DNA of 10,491 nucleotides from Chromatiaceae bacterium (GCA_016938795.1 JAFGTZ010000302.1:1-10491), one strand, 5' to 3'. Shown: positions 1-7,137, counted from the stretch's first letter. The notes: a model not told the origin generated them from the letters alone. Made by a program: numbers and translations.

Positions 1-6
1 AGCCCC

Positions 7-30
7 TCTCCCTTGAGGGAGATGCTTTTT
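7..30 (+). terminator. Possible intrinsic terminator or REP-like hairpin at the left edge
   Basis: A 6-bp stem (TCTCCC at 7-12, GGGAGA at 17-22) with loop TTGA is followed on the plus strand by TGCTTTTT. Read left to right it resembles a weak rho-independent terminator for a plus-strand gene outside the window. It lies just after the crtB stop, so transcripts from crtB would also form the hairpin, but on that strand no T-run follows it. The CCCTC/GAGGG composition also resembles dispersed palindromic repeats common in GC-rich proteobacteria, so a repeat remnant is an equal possibility. Confidence 0.35.
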
Positions 31-32
31 GA

Positions 33-1124
33 TCAGGAGCTGGTTGCGGTGGCGAGGGTGCGGGTGCGCTGTTGGGCCTCGTAGGCGGCGCGATCGCGTT
101 CTTCGAGCTGCTCGAAGAGTTCGAGCACCCGCGCCACCCGACCGCCGATGCCCGCCGGAGCGGTCTGCACGCGCGGCGGAGTAGCGGCCACCACGGCATC
201 GACCAGAAACTGGGTCTCGGCAAGGGATGGGGCATCGCTCATCCGACAGGAGAGCATGGCATGGCCCAGAATGGGCGCGAGCAGCTGCACCTTGCGCGTG
301 GCGGGCACCACGGCGCGGCGCGAGATGGAATCGAGCCCCTGGCGTTCGAGCTGACGCCCGATCTCGGCATAGAGATAGCGCGCGGCATTGATGCCCGCGC
401 GGCAGCCCATGGGCAGGGCGGCGATGCCGGCATCGGAACGCTGATAGAGGGTGTCGGCAATGTCGAGCAGACGCCGGATGATGGCGGCAATCTCGGGCGT
501 GAACTCGGGATCGCGCAGCCAGGCATCGGGGTCGATACCGGCTTCGCGCAGCCAGGAGAGTGGCAGATAGATGCGCCCGGCGCGCGCGTCCTCGCCCACA
601 TCGCGACAGATGTTGGTGAGCTGCATGGCCACGCCCAGATCGCAGGCGCACGCCACCATCTCGGGCGAGCGGGCGCCCATGAGCGCCGTCATCATGGCCC
701 CGACGGTGCCGGCAACACGCGCCGAATAGGCATAGACCCCGGACAGATCCTCGTAGCGGCGGCCCTCGGCATCCCACTCAAAGCCTTCGAGCAGCGCCTC
801 CAGCAGCGCCTTTGGCATGGCGAAACGCACCACCACATCGGCCAGCGCGCGATCGGCCGGATCGTCGATGGGATTGCCGGCGTAGACGCGATCGAGCCGC
901 TCATGCAGCACGGCGAGCGCGCGGGCCTTGGCGCCCGGCTCGTCGGGTGCGTTGTCGATGGCGTCGTCGGCAATGCGGCAGAAGGCATAGAGCGCGATGG
1001 CCGGATCACGGAAACGTTGCGGCAGCAGGAAGGATGCCGCATAGAAGGAGCGCGAACCGCCGCGAAGCAGATTGCGGCAGGCGGCAAGATCCGCCATCAA
1101 TGAGGGTGTTGTCGATTGATTCAT
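33..1124 (-). CDS. crtB: 15-cis-phytoene synthase CrtB
   Basis: CrtB condenses two geranylgeranyl diphosphates, through prephytoene diphosphate, to phytoene, the first committed step of C40 carotenoid synthesis, at the membrane surface. The 363-residue product has the usual family length. Both Mg-diphosphate binding motifs are intact: DDAID at about 53-57 within YAFCRIADDAID, and DVGED at about 175-179 within NICRDVGEDARAGRIYLP. The N-terminal GSRSFYAASFLLP block is also typical of squalene/phytoene synthases. The ATG at 1124 begins MNQSTTPS; no clear Shine-Dalgarno sequence precedes it, and ATG at 1097 is an alternative. The frame stays open upstream to about 1310, but that part runs through palindromic intergenic DNA and is low-complexity Arg/Ala, so it is excluded. 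It follows crtI on the same strand after 240 bp and is probably cotranscribed with it. The C-terminal 40 residues (LFEQLEERDRAAYEAQQ) are predicted helical and poorly conserved in the family. Confidence 0.95.
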   Translation of the reverse strand: MNQSTTPSLMADLAACRNLLRGGSRSFYAASFLLPQRFRDPAIALYAFCRIADDAIDNAPDEPGAKARALAVLHERLDRVYAGNPIDDPADRALADVVVRFAMPKALLEALLEGFEWDAEGRRYEDLSGVYAYSARVAGTVGAMMTALMGARSPEMVACACDLGVAMQLTNICRDVGEDARAGRIYLPLSWLREAGIDPDAWLRDPEFTPEIAAIIRRLLDIADTLYQRSDAGIAALPMGCRAGINAARYLYAEIGRQLERQGLDSISRRAVVPATRKVQLLAPILGHAMLSCRMSDAPSLAETQFLVDAVVAATPPRVQTAPAGIGGRVARVLELFEQLEERDRAAYEAQQRTRTLATATSS

Positions 1125-1178
1125 TCGCTGTTCAGCCCGTCGCGCTGATGGCGCTCCGCGTAGGGGGAGCACAGCGGC

Positions 1179-1194
1179 GAGGCGGGCACGCCTC
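1179..1194 (-). other. Stem-loop upstream of crtB
   Basis: A perfect 6-bp GC-rich stem (GAGGCG at 1179-1184, CGCCTC at 1189-1194) with a GGCA loop lies 55-70 nt before the crtB ATG in the crtI-crtB intergenic transcript. No T-run follows it on either strand, so it is not a standard terminator. It could affect mRNA processing or stability; that role is inference. Confidence 0.3.
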
Positions 1195-1270
1195 CGAGTG
1201 ATGTTGCGTCTCAATGGGTTGTCATCGGCGGCCTGAGCGCGCCGTCTTAAGGCCCTTGCCGCCACAGCGG

Positions 1271-1340
1271 GAGGGCTGGGGATAAGAAGGGAGACGGCGA
1301 GTCTGGACACGCCCGCCGCCCTTCATCCCACCCCTCCCTC
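1271..1340. repeat. Imperfect long inverted repeat between crtI and crtB
   Basis: The arm GAGGGCTGGGGATAAGAAGGG (1271-1291) is nearly the reverse complement of 1319-1340, whose reverse complement reads GAGGGAGGGGTGGGATGAAGGG. The arms flank about 27 nt and differ by a 1-2 nt indel and a few substitutions. A second, smaller pairing (CCCTC at 1336-1340, GAGGG at 1351-1355) overlaps the right arm. The composition matches REP-type palindromic elements. The element begins 24 bp past the crtI stop and spans much of the 240-bp crtI-crtB gap (1125-1364), which otherwise shows no gene or clear promoter. In crtIB mRNA it could slow 3'-5' decay and make crtI more stable than crtB; that is inference. Confidence 0.5.
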
Positions 1341-1364
1341 ACCTTGGAGAGAGGGCTTGAAGCG

Positions 1365-2924
1365 TCAGCCTTGTGCCGCGAATACCGCCGGGTCGGGCAC
1401 GATGGAGTCGAGCACGCGCGCCGAGGAAATGACGCCTGGCACACCCGCCCCCGGGTGGGTTCCGGCGCCCACCAGATAGAGCCCCTCGACCTCCTCGCTC
1501 TTGTTGTGCGGTCTGAACCAGGCGCTCTGGGTCAGGACCGGCTCGAAGCTGAAGCCGGCGCCCAGATAGGAGTTCAGACGGCCCTCGAAGTCCTTGGGCG
1601 TGGTGACCAGCGAGGTGGCGATTTCATCCTCCAGCCCCGGCAGCACGGTCTCGCTCAGATAGCGCGCGATGCGGGCGCGATAGGGCTCGGCCTGGGTCTC
1701 CCAGTCGATATCGCCGCCCAGATGCGGCACCGGCGAGAGCGCGTAAAAGGTGTCGCAGCCCTCGGGCGCGAGGCTCGGGTCGGTGGCGGTGGGGCGATAG
1801 AGATAGAGGCTGAAGTCCTCGGCGAGGATCTTGTGCTTGAAGATGTCCTCGATCAGCTCGCGATAGCGCGGCCCGAGCAGAATGCTGTGATGCTTGACGT
1901 CGGGGTACTGACGCTTGGTGCCGAAGTACCACACGAAGAGCCCGTTGGAAAACTTGGAGCGCTCGACCTTGCGATCGGTCCAGTGGCGGCGCAGCGTGGC
2001 CGGGAGCAGCTTGCGATAGGTGTTGGCGGCATCGGCGTTGGACACCACCACGGCGGCGGGAATCTCCTCGCCGGTGGTGAGACGCACGCCGGTTGCGCGG
2101 CGGCGACGCTTATCGACCAGGATCTGCTCGACCTCAGCCTTGCAGCGGATGGTGCTGCCCTGCCCCTCGATCAGGCTCACCAGCCCCTTGACCAGGGCGC
2201 CGGTGCCGCCCATGGCCGAGTGTACGCCCCATTTGCGCTCCAGGAAGGAGATGAGCACATAGATGGAGGTGACGGTGAAGGGATTGCCGCCGATCAGCAG
2301 CGGATGGAAGGAGAGCACCTGACGGATGTAGGGATCCTTGATGTACTTCGACACCATGCCGTAGACCGTGCGGTAGCTTTGCAGCCGGGTCATGTCAGGC
2401 ACGATGCGCGCCATGTCGGTCCAGGAGGTGAAGGGCACATGACCGAGCTGCTCGAAGCCGACCCGGAAGACCTCCTCGCTCATCGTCATGAAGCGGTCGT
2501 AGCCCTCGACATCGCGCGGCGAGAACTGCGCGATCTGCGCCTTGACCTTGTCGGCGTCGCCGCTGTAATCGAACACCCGCCCGTCGTCAAAGCGGATGCG
2601 ATAGAAGGGGTCCATGAGACGCAGATCGACATCGTCGGAGAAGGTGCGCCCACAGAGCGACCAGAGTTCTTCGAGCAGAAAGGGCGCGGTGATGATGGTC
2701 GGGCCGGCATCGAAGCGAAAGCCGTCGCGTTCATGCACATAGGCGCGTCCGCCCGGGGCATCGAGCCGTTCGAGCACCGTGACCGCATAGCCGCGCGCGG
2801 CGAGCCGCACGGCGGCGGCCAGTCCGCCGAATCCGCTGCCAATGACCACGGCGGGCGGCTTCGAGCCGCTGGCGCTAGGGGTGGATGCCTGGGAGTGCGC
2901 GAGTGTCAAGTCCATGTTACTCAT
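1365..2924 (-). CDS. crtI: Phytoene desaturase CrtI
   Basis: This FAD-dependent desaturase converts phytoene by successive dehydrogenations to neurosporene or lycopene, the precursors of spirilloxanthin-, rhodopinal- or okenone-type carotenoids. The 519-residue protein has the expected length. The dinucleotide-binding motif IGSGFGG is at about 28-34, followed by the acidic end of the second strand (VTVLERLDAPGGRA) and the FDAGPTI block. The C-terminal bacterial phytoene-dehydrogenase signature LYLVGAGTHPGAGVPGV is at about 482-498. The final number of desaturation steps cannot be read from the sequence. ATG at 2924 is chosen; ATG at 2915 (residue 4) is possible. Neither has a good Shine-Dalgarno sequence, and the usual ribosome-binding position is occupied by a PpsR-like palindrome. 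About 25 residues precede the FAD fold, somewhat more than in alphaproteobacterial CrtI. It stands upstream of crtB and probably starts a crtIB unit with its own promoter. Confidence 0.96.
   Translation of the reverse strand: MSNMDLTLAHSQASTPSASGSKPPAVVIGSGFGGLAAAVRLAARGYAVTVLERLDAPGGRAYVHERDGFRFDAGPTIITAPFLLEELWSLCGRTFSDDVDLRLMDPFYRIRFDDGRVFDYSGDADKVKAQIAQFSPRDVEGYDRFMTMSEEVFRVGFEQLGHVPFTSWTDMARIVPDMTRLQSYRTVYGMVSKYIKDPYIRQVLSFHPLLIGGNPFTVTSIYVLISFLERKWGVHSAMGGTGALVKGLVSLIEGQGSTIRCKAEVEQILVDKRRRRATGVRLTTGEEIPAAVVVSNADAANTYRKLLPATLRRHWTDRKVERSKFSNGLFVWYFGTKRQYPDVKHHSILLGPRYRELIEDIFKHKILAEDFSLYLYRPTATDPSLAPEGCDTFYALSPVPHLGGDIDWETQAEPYRARIARYLSETVLPGLEDEIATSLVTTPKDFEGRLNSYLGAGFSFEPVLTQSAWFRPHNKSEEVEGLYLVGAGTHPGAGVPGVISSARVLDSIVPDPAVFAAQG
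2904..2921. promoter_or_regulatory. Second, degenerate PpsR/CrtJ-like site
   Basis: TGTCAAGTCCATGTTACT has a perfect left half-site (TGTCAA) and a degenerate right half (TGT-N12-ACT instead of ACA). It lies inside the first codons of crtI. Exactly 8 bp separate it from the stronger palindrome at 2930-2947; paired CrtJ/PpsR sites about 8 bp apart that bind cooperatively are known, for example at the Rhodobacter bchC promoter. Alone it would be weak; the spacing gives it credit. Confidence 0.45.
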
Positions 2925-2929
2925 TCAAC

Positions 2930-2947
2930 TGTCAAGATAGGTTGACA
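2930..2947. promoter_or_regulatory. PpsR/CrtJ-type operator at the crtI start
   Basis: TGTCAAGATAGGTTGACA is a perfect 6+6 palindrome with a 6-bp centre and fits the TGT-N12-ACA consensus of the photosynthesis repressor PpsR/CrtJ, including its inner C...G. It ends 5 bp upstream of the crtI ATG and overlaps the putative -10 hexamer, so a bound repressor would block transcription. PpsR/CrtJ represses bch and crt genes under aerobic or high-light conditions in several purple bacteria. No ppsR gene is in this window, so the regulator is inferred. Confidence 0.65.
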
Positions 2948-2973
2948 ATAGAGCAGTCGGCGCTTGCCGTCTA
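2945..2973 (-). promoter_or_regulatory. Candidate sigma70-type promoter for crtIB
   Basis: On the minus strand TAGACG (2973-2968, 4/6 match to TTGACA) is followed after exactly 17 bp by TATTGT (2950-2945, 4/6 match to TATAAT). The -10 overlaps the first half of the TGTCAA-N6-TTGACA operator. Transcription would begin near 2938, giving a leader of about 14 nt before the crtI ATG. The matches are modest; the spacing and the operator overlap are the main support. Confidence 0.4.
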
Positions 2974-3157
2974 CCCAGTGTTCTACTAAGAAATTCAGGC
3001 CGTGAGCGAGTCCACGACCCAAGCCCCATGATGGGGGCAGTCTATGTCCATTACAGATGGATGTTTCGGTGAGGGCTGGGCGCAGCACAGACTGATGCGC
3101 AACGGAGATGGCGCATCCGCTGAAAGCGCCTCATCCTCCTGGAGCGACTGTCCCGCC
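2948..3157. other. bchO-crtI intergenic region with small stem-loops
   Basis: No gene is seen here; short frames crossing it overlap bchO or lack any ribosome-binding site. It holds two hairpins: CCCC (3024-3027) with GGGG (3033-3036), and a perfect 7-bp stem GATGCGC (3094-3100) with GCGCATC (3111-3117). The second lies about 40 nt past the bchO stop and could mark the 3' end of the bchIDO transcript, but no T-run follows on the minus strand. The region also carries one copy of a 15-bp dispersed repeat (3066-3080). Confidence 0.5.
3066..3080 (+). repeat. 15-bp dispersed intergenic repeat, copy 1
   Basis: TCGGTGAGGGCTGGG occurs here and again, identically, at 7250-7264. The core GAGGGCTGGG also occurs at 1271-1280. 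All three copies are in gaps between genes and in the same orientation, which fits a fragment of a dispersed palindromic (REP-like) element. Confidence 0.5.
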
Positions 3158-4045
3158 TCACGCACATTCCAGCCCCTGCTCGGCGGCAATGCGCGCGATG
3201 AGTGCCGCAAGCTCCTCCGGGCGCTCTTCATGGGCCAGATGCCCGAGCCCGGGCAGGTTGATGAGCTGGGCGGCGGGCTGGCGCGCGCGGATGCGGCGCG
3301 CCTCGGCGGGCGGCACGCTCAGATCACCCTCGCCCACCACCAGCACCAGCGGCGTGGCGAGCCGGGGCAGCGCCTGCTCGATGGGCTTGAGATCCCAGTT
3401 CGCCATCATGGTGAAGGTGGAACGCACATGGGTCGGGGTGCGGATGACGCGCTGATAGAGCTCGATGCCCCGCGCATCCAGACGCGAGCCGGTGCCGTGC
3501 AAGAGGCGCTCGATGGCGGCCCGATCGCGCGCGCGACGCGCGAACAGATGCCACATGGGCGGCGCGTTCGACAAGAAGCGCGCGGCCGGTCCGAAGAGAT
3601 GCGCGGGCAGCCCGCGCCAGGGCATGAGTGCGCCGTTGAGACTGACGAGCGCGCGCGGCGCGAGCCGCCCGTCGAGACAGAGGCGGGCGAGAATGGCCGC
3701 GCCCGCCGAATGACCGACCGCCAGATCGGGGCGCATCTCCAGCACATCGAGCAGCCCGGCCAGCGCCTCGGCCATGCCGGGCAGCGACAGACGCCCCGGC
3801 TCGGGCGCCGAGGTAAAGCCATGCCCGGGCAGATCCGGGGCGATCAGGGTAAAGCGCTCAGCCAGCGCCGGGATGAGATCACGCCAGGAATGGGTGGCCG
3901 CGCCGGTGCCATGCACCAGCAGGAGCAGCGGCCCCTGCCCCTGAATCTGCACATGCCAGCGCAGCCCGGCGGCCTCGACAAAACGGCTCGCGGCGCGGTT
4001 GGGCCAGTCGTGGCCCTGGGTCTCCCAGTTCAGGCGTTCGAGCAT
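3158..4045 (-). CDS. bchO: Magnesium chelatase accessory alpha/beta hydrolase BchO
   Basis: BchO is an alpha/beta-fold hydrolase found with the Mg-chelatase genes bchD and bchI in purple bacteria and thought to assist Mg insertion into protoporphyrin IX; its chemical activity is not settled. The 295-residue product shows the oxyanion segment LVHGTG (about 44-48), the nucleophile elbow GHSAG (111-115, Ser113), a candidate acid in VVGEGDLSVP (Asp241) and a candidate histidine in GLGHLAHEE (His269 or His272), so the catalytic triad appears complete. No signal peptide is evident. The ATG at 4045 has a good Shine-Dalgarno sequence, GGAGAGG (complement of 4054-4060), 8 nt upstream. It follows bchD after 59 bp on the same strand, supporting a bchIDO operon. 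The assignment rests on both sequence and position; another alpha/beta hydrolase is possible but unlikely here. Confidence 0.9.
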   Translation of the reverse strand: MLERLNWETQGHDWPNRAASRFVEAAGLRWHVQIQGQGPLLLLVHGTGAATHSWRDLIPALAERFTLIAPDLPGHGFTSAPEPGRLSLPGMAEALAGLLDVLEMRPDLAVGHSAGAAILARLCLDGRLAPRALVSLNGALMPWRGLPAHLFGPAARFLSNAPPMWHLFARRARDRAAIERLLHGTGSRLDARGIELYQRVIRTPTHVRSTFTMMANWDLKPIEQALPRLATPLVLVVGEGDLSVPPAEARRIRARQPAAQLINLPGLGHLAHEERPEELAALIARIAAEQGLECA

Positions 4046-4104
4046 GGGTCTCGCCTCTCCTTCAGCCCAGCCCCTCGTGCTCGGCGCGCAGAGGGGCCAT
4101 CTTG

Positions 4105-5913
4105 CTAGGCCAGCGCGCGCACGGCCTGATTGAGCGCGCTGGCATCGGCGTGCGGCAGCGGCAGATAGCGCGCACCCATCTCACCGGCCAGCTCGCGCCC
4201 CTGGGCCTGGGGCCGGGGCGAGGTGTCGATGAGGATGGCCGCCAGCTCCGAGAGCCGCACCAGACGCGCCGCGGCCTTGGCCTCGTCGAAGGCGCGCGCG
4301 CGCCCGCCCGTGCCGTCGCGCGCCACATTGGCCCGCCCGTCGGTCATGAGCACCAGAATGGGTGTGCCGCCCCGGCGCTGGATGGAGTCGGCCATCATCA
4401 TGCCCAGGTCGATGCCCGAGGCGAGCGGCGTGCCGCCACCGCCCGGCAGTGCGGCCAGGGTGCGCTTGGCGCGCACCAGCGAGCGCGTGGGCGGCAGCAG
4501 CACCTCGGCGGCCTTGCCCCGGAAGGCCACCAGCGCCACCTGATCGCGGCGCACGTAGCAATCGGCCAGCAACAGCTCGACCGCGCCCTTGGCCTCGGCC
4601 AGACGATGCAGCGCCGAGGAGCCCGAGGCATCCACGATGAAGATGGTGGTGCTCTCCGACTTGTGCTTGAAGCGCGTGATGCGGAAATCATCCTGGCGCA
4701 CCTCGATGCGGGTTGACGACTTGCCGGCGCGGGCGCGCTCCTCGCGGCGCAGACGCTGCCAGGGCGCGGCGGCGCGCAGGGTCTCGACCACGTTCAGACG
4801 CTGCCCGGCGCGCAGCTCGCCGCGCAGCACCCCGGCGGGCCGCCCGCGGCTGGGGGCGTTCTGGGTGGCGCCGGCCTTGCCGCTGGCGCGTGAGCGCGAG
4901 CGGCGCAGGGCGCCAAGCTGCAACTGCGAGAGCAGATTGGCCGGAATGGCGGCCTTGGCGGCGTCGAGAATCTTGTCTTCCAGCTCCTCGGGTTCCTGCT
5001 GTTCCTCGGACTGATTCTGCTCCTGATCCTGCTGCTCCTCGGGCGGCGGCGGTGGCGGCGGCTCGTCGGGTGGCGGCTCCATGGGCGGGAGCTGGGTGGC
5101 GCGCGGGGCGAGCACCAGACGCGCGGCGCAGGCCAGATCCGCCTCCTCAACCGTCTCGCGCCCGGCCAGCGCCGCCGAGGCGCAGGCGGTGCGGGTGGCG
5201 AAGAGCGAGGCGCGCAGCGAGGGGATGCCAAGCGCGAGCGCGATGCCGCAAAGCGCCTCGACCTGCTCGTCGCTGATGCTGACACGCGCGAGCCGCGCGC
5301 GCGCGGCCAGCACATCCTCCTGGAGCCAGTCGCAGCTGATGCTCTCGTGATGACGCACGGCATTAAGATCGAGATGGAAGGCGAGCCGGTCGAGCAGCGC
5401 ATTGAGCAGGCCCTCGTCCTCGCCCACGCCCTCGTCGAGCGCCACCAGCGCAAAACGCGCCGCCGAGCGCTGGGCCAGCCCGTCGCGCTCCAGGATCACC
5501 TCGCCGAAGTCGAAGGCGGAGGTCAGGCGCGCCACGGTGTTGGGCGCGACCCGCTCGGCCATGGCCAGCTCGACCAGGCCGCCATCGGCCTCGGCCAGCA
5601 GGCCGCGCTCGGCCACCGGGCGCCCGGCGCTCAGGGTCGCGGCCAGATCGAGACCGCCGAGCAGACGCCCGTCGGTCACATGCAGCGGGATGCGCCGCAG
5701 CGGCGCGCCCGGCGGTTGCAGATCGCGCATGATCATGAGCCACTGATCGCGCACCGGCCCGGGCAGTGCGCGCAGCGCCACGCCGCCCGTGCCGACCGGA
5801 TCAACGCTCATGAGCGCGGCGGCCAGCACCGCGTCATCCCAGATCGCGGCGCCCGATGGACCCGCCAGCGGCTGCGGGGCGGGCGCGGGCGCCATGGGGG
5901 AGAGGGCGCTCAT
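4105..5913 (-). CDS. bchD: Magnesium chelatase subunit D (BchD)
   Basis: BchD forms the double-ring motor with BchI that drives ATP-dependent Mg2+ insertion into protoporphyrin IX by BchH. The 602-residue protein has the standard three-part layout. Residues about 20-275 are an AAA+-like domain with a degenerate P-loop (DPVGTGGVAL), consistent with loss of ATPase activity in BchD. Residues about 276-320 are a Pro-rich then Glu/Gln-rich linker. Residues about 420-602 are a von Willebrand A domain with an intact MIDAS: DASGS at 428-432, Thr505 in GGGGTPLASG, and Asp535 in LMTDGRANV. At 602 residues it is about 40 longer than the Rhodobacter BchD proteins. The ATG at 5913 lies 2 nt after the bchI stop, with GAGG (complement of 5921-5924) 7 nt upstream inside the end of bchI, so translation is likely coupled. 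An open frame upstream of this ATG overlaps bchI and is a shadow. Confidence 0.96.
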   Translation of the reverse strand: MSALSPMAPAPAPQPLAGPSGAAIWDDAVLAAALMSVDPVGTGGVALRALPGPVRDQWLMIMRDLQPPGAPLRRIPLHVTDGRLLGGLDLAATLSAGRPVAERGLLAEADGGLVELAMAERVAPNTVARLTSAFDFGEVILERDGLAQRSAARFALVALDEGVGEDEGLLNALLDRLAFHLDLNAVRHHESISCDWLQEDVLAARARLARVSISDEQVEALCGIALALGIPSLRASLFATRTACASAALAGRETVEEADLACAARLVLAPRATQLPPMEPPPDEPPPPPPPEEQQDQEQNQSEEQQEPEELEDKILDAAKAAIPANLLSQLQLGALRRSRSRASGKAGATQNAPSRGRPAGVLRGELRAGQRLNVVETLRAAAPWQRLRREERARAGKSSTRIEVRQDDFRITRFKHKSESTTIFIVDASGSSALHRLAEAKGAVELLLADCYVRRDQVALVAFRGKAAEVLLPPTRSLVRAKRTLAALPGGGGTPLASGIDLGMMMADSIQRRGGTPILVLMTDGRANVARDGTGGRARAFDEAKAAARLVRLSELAAILIDTSPRPQAQGRELAGEMGARYLPLPHADASALNQAVRALA

Positions 5914-5915
5914 GC

Positions 5916-6947
5916 TCAGTCCTCGCCGAAGAGTTCCGCCACCGCGCGCTCGACGCGGCTGGTGGAGCCGGATTCGTCGAGCGGGTCGCGCCGCAGCCGG
6001 TGGCGCAGCGCCGAGGTGGCCACGGTCTTGAGATGGACATCGAGCACCTCGGCATCGCCCTGAAGCGCGGCCAGGGCGCGCGCCGCGCGCATCAGGGTGA
6101 GCTCGCCACGCAGACCATCGGTGCCGAGCTTGATGCAGAGTTCGCCGGCGCGCTCCAGGCTGGCGTCGGGCACCTGCACCTCGGGCAGCAGCTCGCGGGC
6201 CTTCTGGATCTGGCGGCGCACCTTGGCGTCCTTGTTCTTCCACTTCTGCACGAAGGCCTCGGGGTCGCGCTCGAACTCATCGCGCAGCCGCACCACCTTG
6301 ATGCGGGTGGGCAGGTCGGTGGGGGTGCTGACCTCGACCGAGAGACCGAAACGGTCCTGAAGCTGGGGCCGCAGCTCGCCCTCCTCGGGGTTGCCCGAGC
6401 CGACCAGCACGAAACGCGCCGGGTGGCGGATGCTCAGACCCTCGCGTTCGACCAGATTCTGGCCCGAGGCGGCCACGTCGAGCAGCGCATCGACCAGATG
6501 GTCTTCGAGCAGGTTGACCTCGTCGATGTAGAGAAAACCGCGATGCGCGCGCGCGAGCAGGCCCGGCTCGAAGGCCTTTTCGCCCTTGGTGAGGGCGCGC
6601 TCCAGGTCGAGCGCGCCGATGACGCGATCCTCGGTGGCGCCAAGCGGCAGATCGACCACCGGCACCGGCACCTGATGCGATTTGAGCGTGCCGTTCTTGG
6701 CCTTCTTGGCGCGGCACTCATCGCAAAGATAGTCATCGCTGGCGTCGGGATCGCAGTGATAGGAGCAGTCGGTGGCGCGCATCTTGGGCAGCAGCGCGGC
6801 CAGTCCGCGAATGGCGGTGGACTTACCGGTTCCCCGGTCGCCGAACACGAGCACACCGCCGAGCGCGGGCTCGACGGCCGCCATCAGCAGCGAGCGCTTC
6901 ATCTCTTCCTGAGCAACGACAGCGGAGAAGGGAAAAGGGATGGGCAT
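5916..6947 (-). CDS. bchI: Magnesium chelatase ATPase subunit I (BchI)
   Basis: BchI is the AAA+ ATPase of Mg-chelatase, the first enzyme committed to bacteriochlorophyll. The 343-residue protein has Walker A GDRGTGKS (36-43), Walker B FLYIDEVNLL (Asp142, Glu143), sensor-1 region VGSGNPEEGELRPQLQDRFG (Asn186, arginine finger near Arg199) and sensor-2 region GLRGELTLMRAARA (Arg280). A four-cysteine cluster, C61-x3-C65-x9-C75-x2-C78, sits in the insert after Walker A and looks like a metal-binding knuckle. ATG at 6947 is chosen; AAGG lies about 10 nt upstream. A TTG at 6956 in frame would add three residues but leaves no room for a ribosome-binding site. It is the first gene of the bchIDO cluster, and its promoter must lie in the 579-bp region shared with the divergent bciB. 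Confidence 0.97.
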   Translation of the reverse strand: MPIPFPFSAVVAQEEMKRSLLMAAVEPALGGVLVFGDRGTGKSTAIRGLAALLPKMRATDCSYHCDPDASDDYLCDECRAKKAKNGTLKSHQVPVPVVDLPLGATEDRVIGALDLERALTKGEKAFEPGLLARAHRGFLYIDEVNLLEDHLVDALLDVAASGQNLVEREGLSIRHPARFVLVGSGNPEEGELRPQLQDRFGLSVEVSTPTDLPTRIKVVRLRDEFERDPEAFVQKWKNKDAKVRRQIQKARELLPEVQVPDASLERAGELCIKLGTDGLRGELTLMRAARALAALQGDAEVLDVHLKTVATSALRHRLRRDPLDESGSTSRVERAVAELFGED

Positions 6948-7137
6948 GGGCGACAAACCTTGTGGCTGGAGTCAGGCGGCGTTATCAGCCGGTTAAACGG
7001 AACGGGCGGCGCCAGCACACCAGGCGCGGCGCGCAACCCCTTCCAGGATCATGATGCGGACCGGCCATGCGACATGGCCAATCCAACCCATGTCGCGCCG
7101 ATCGAACCCGACCGCCGCGCATGCAATCAAGTGCGCG

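Noticed and set aside
72..1103. Long plus-strand open frame antisense to crtB
   Set aside because: It is the shadow of a GC-rich gene; the opposite strand encodes intact CrtB with both catalytic motifs, and this product resembles no protein family I recognise.
1125..1310. N-terminal extension of crtB
   Set aside because: The extra 62 codons are Arg/Ala-rich, cross palindromic intergenic DNA and precede the conserved start of phytoene synthases.
1344..2945. Plus-strand open frame of over 500 codons antisense to crtI
   Set aside because: The CrtI reading has the FAD motif and C-terminal signature; the antisense product is an artefact of codon bias.
3149..3166. TGT-N12-ACA match at the end of bchO
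   Set aside because: Only the outer triplets match; the inner bases are not palindromic and it overlaps coding sequence. About two such matches are expected by chance in 10 kb.
2995..3231. Small minus-strand frame between bchO and crtI
   Set aside because: It overlaps the end of bchO in another frame, has no ribosome-binding site and no recognisable similarity.
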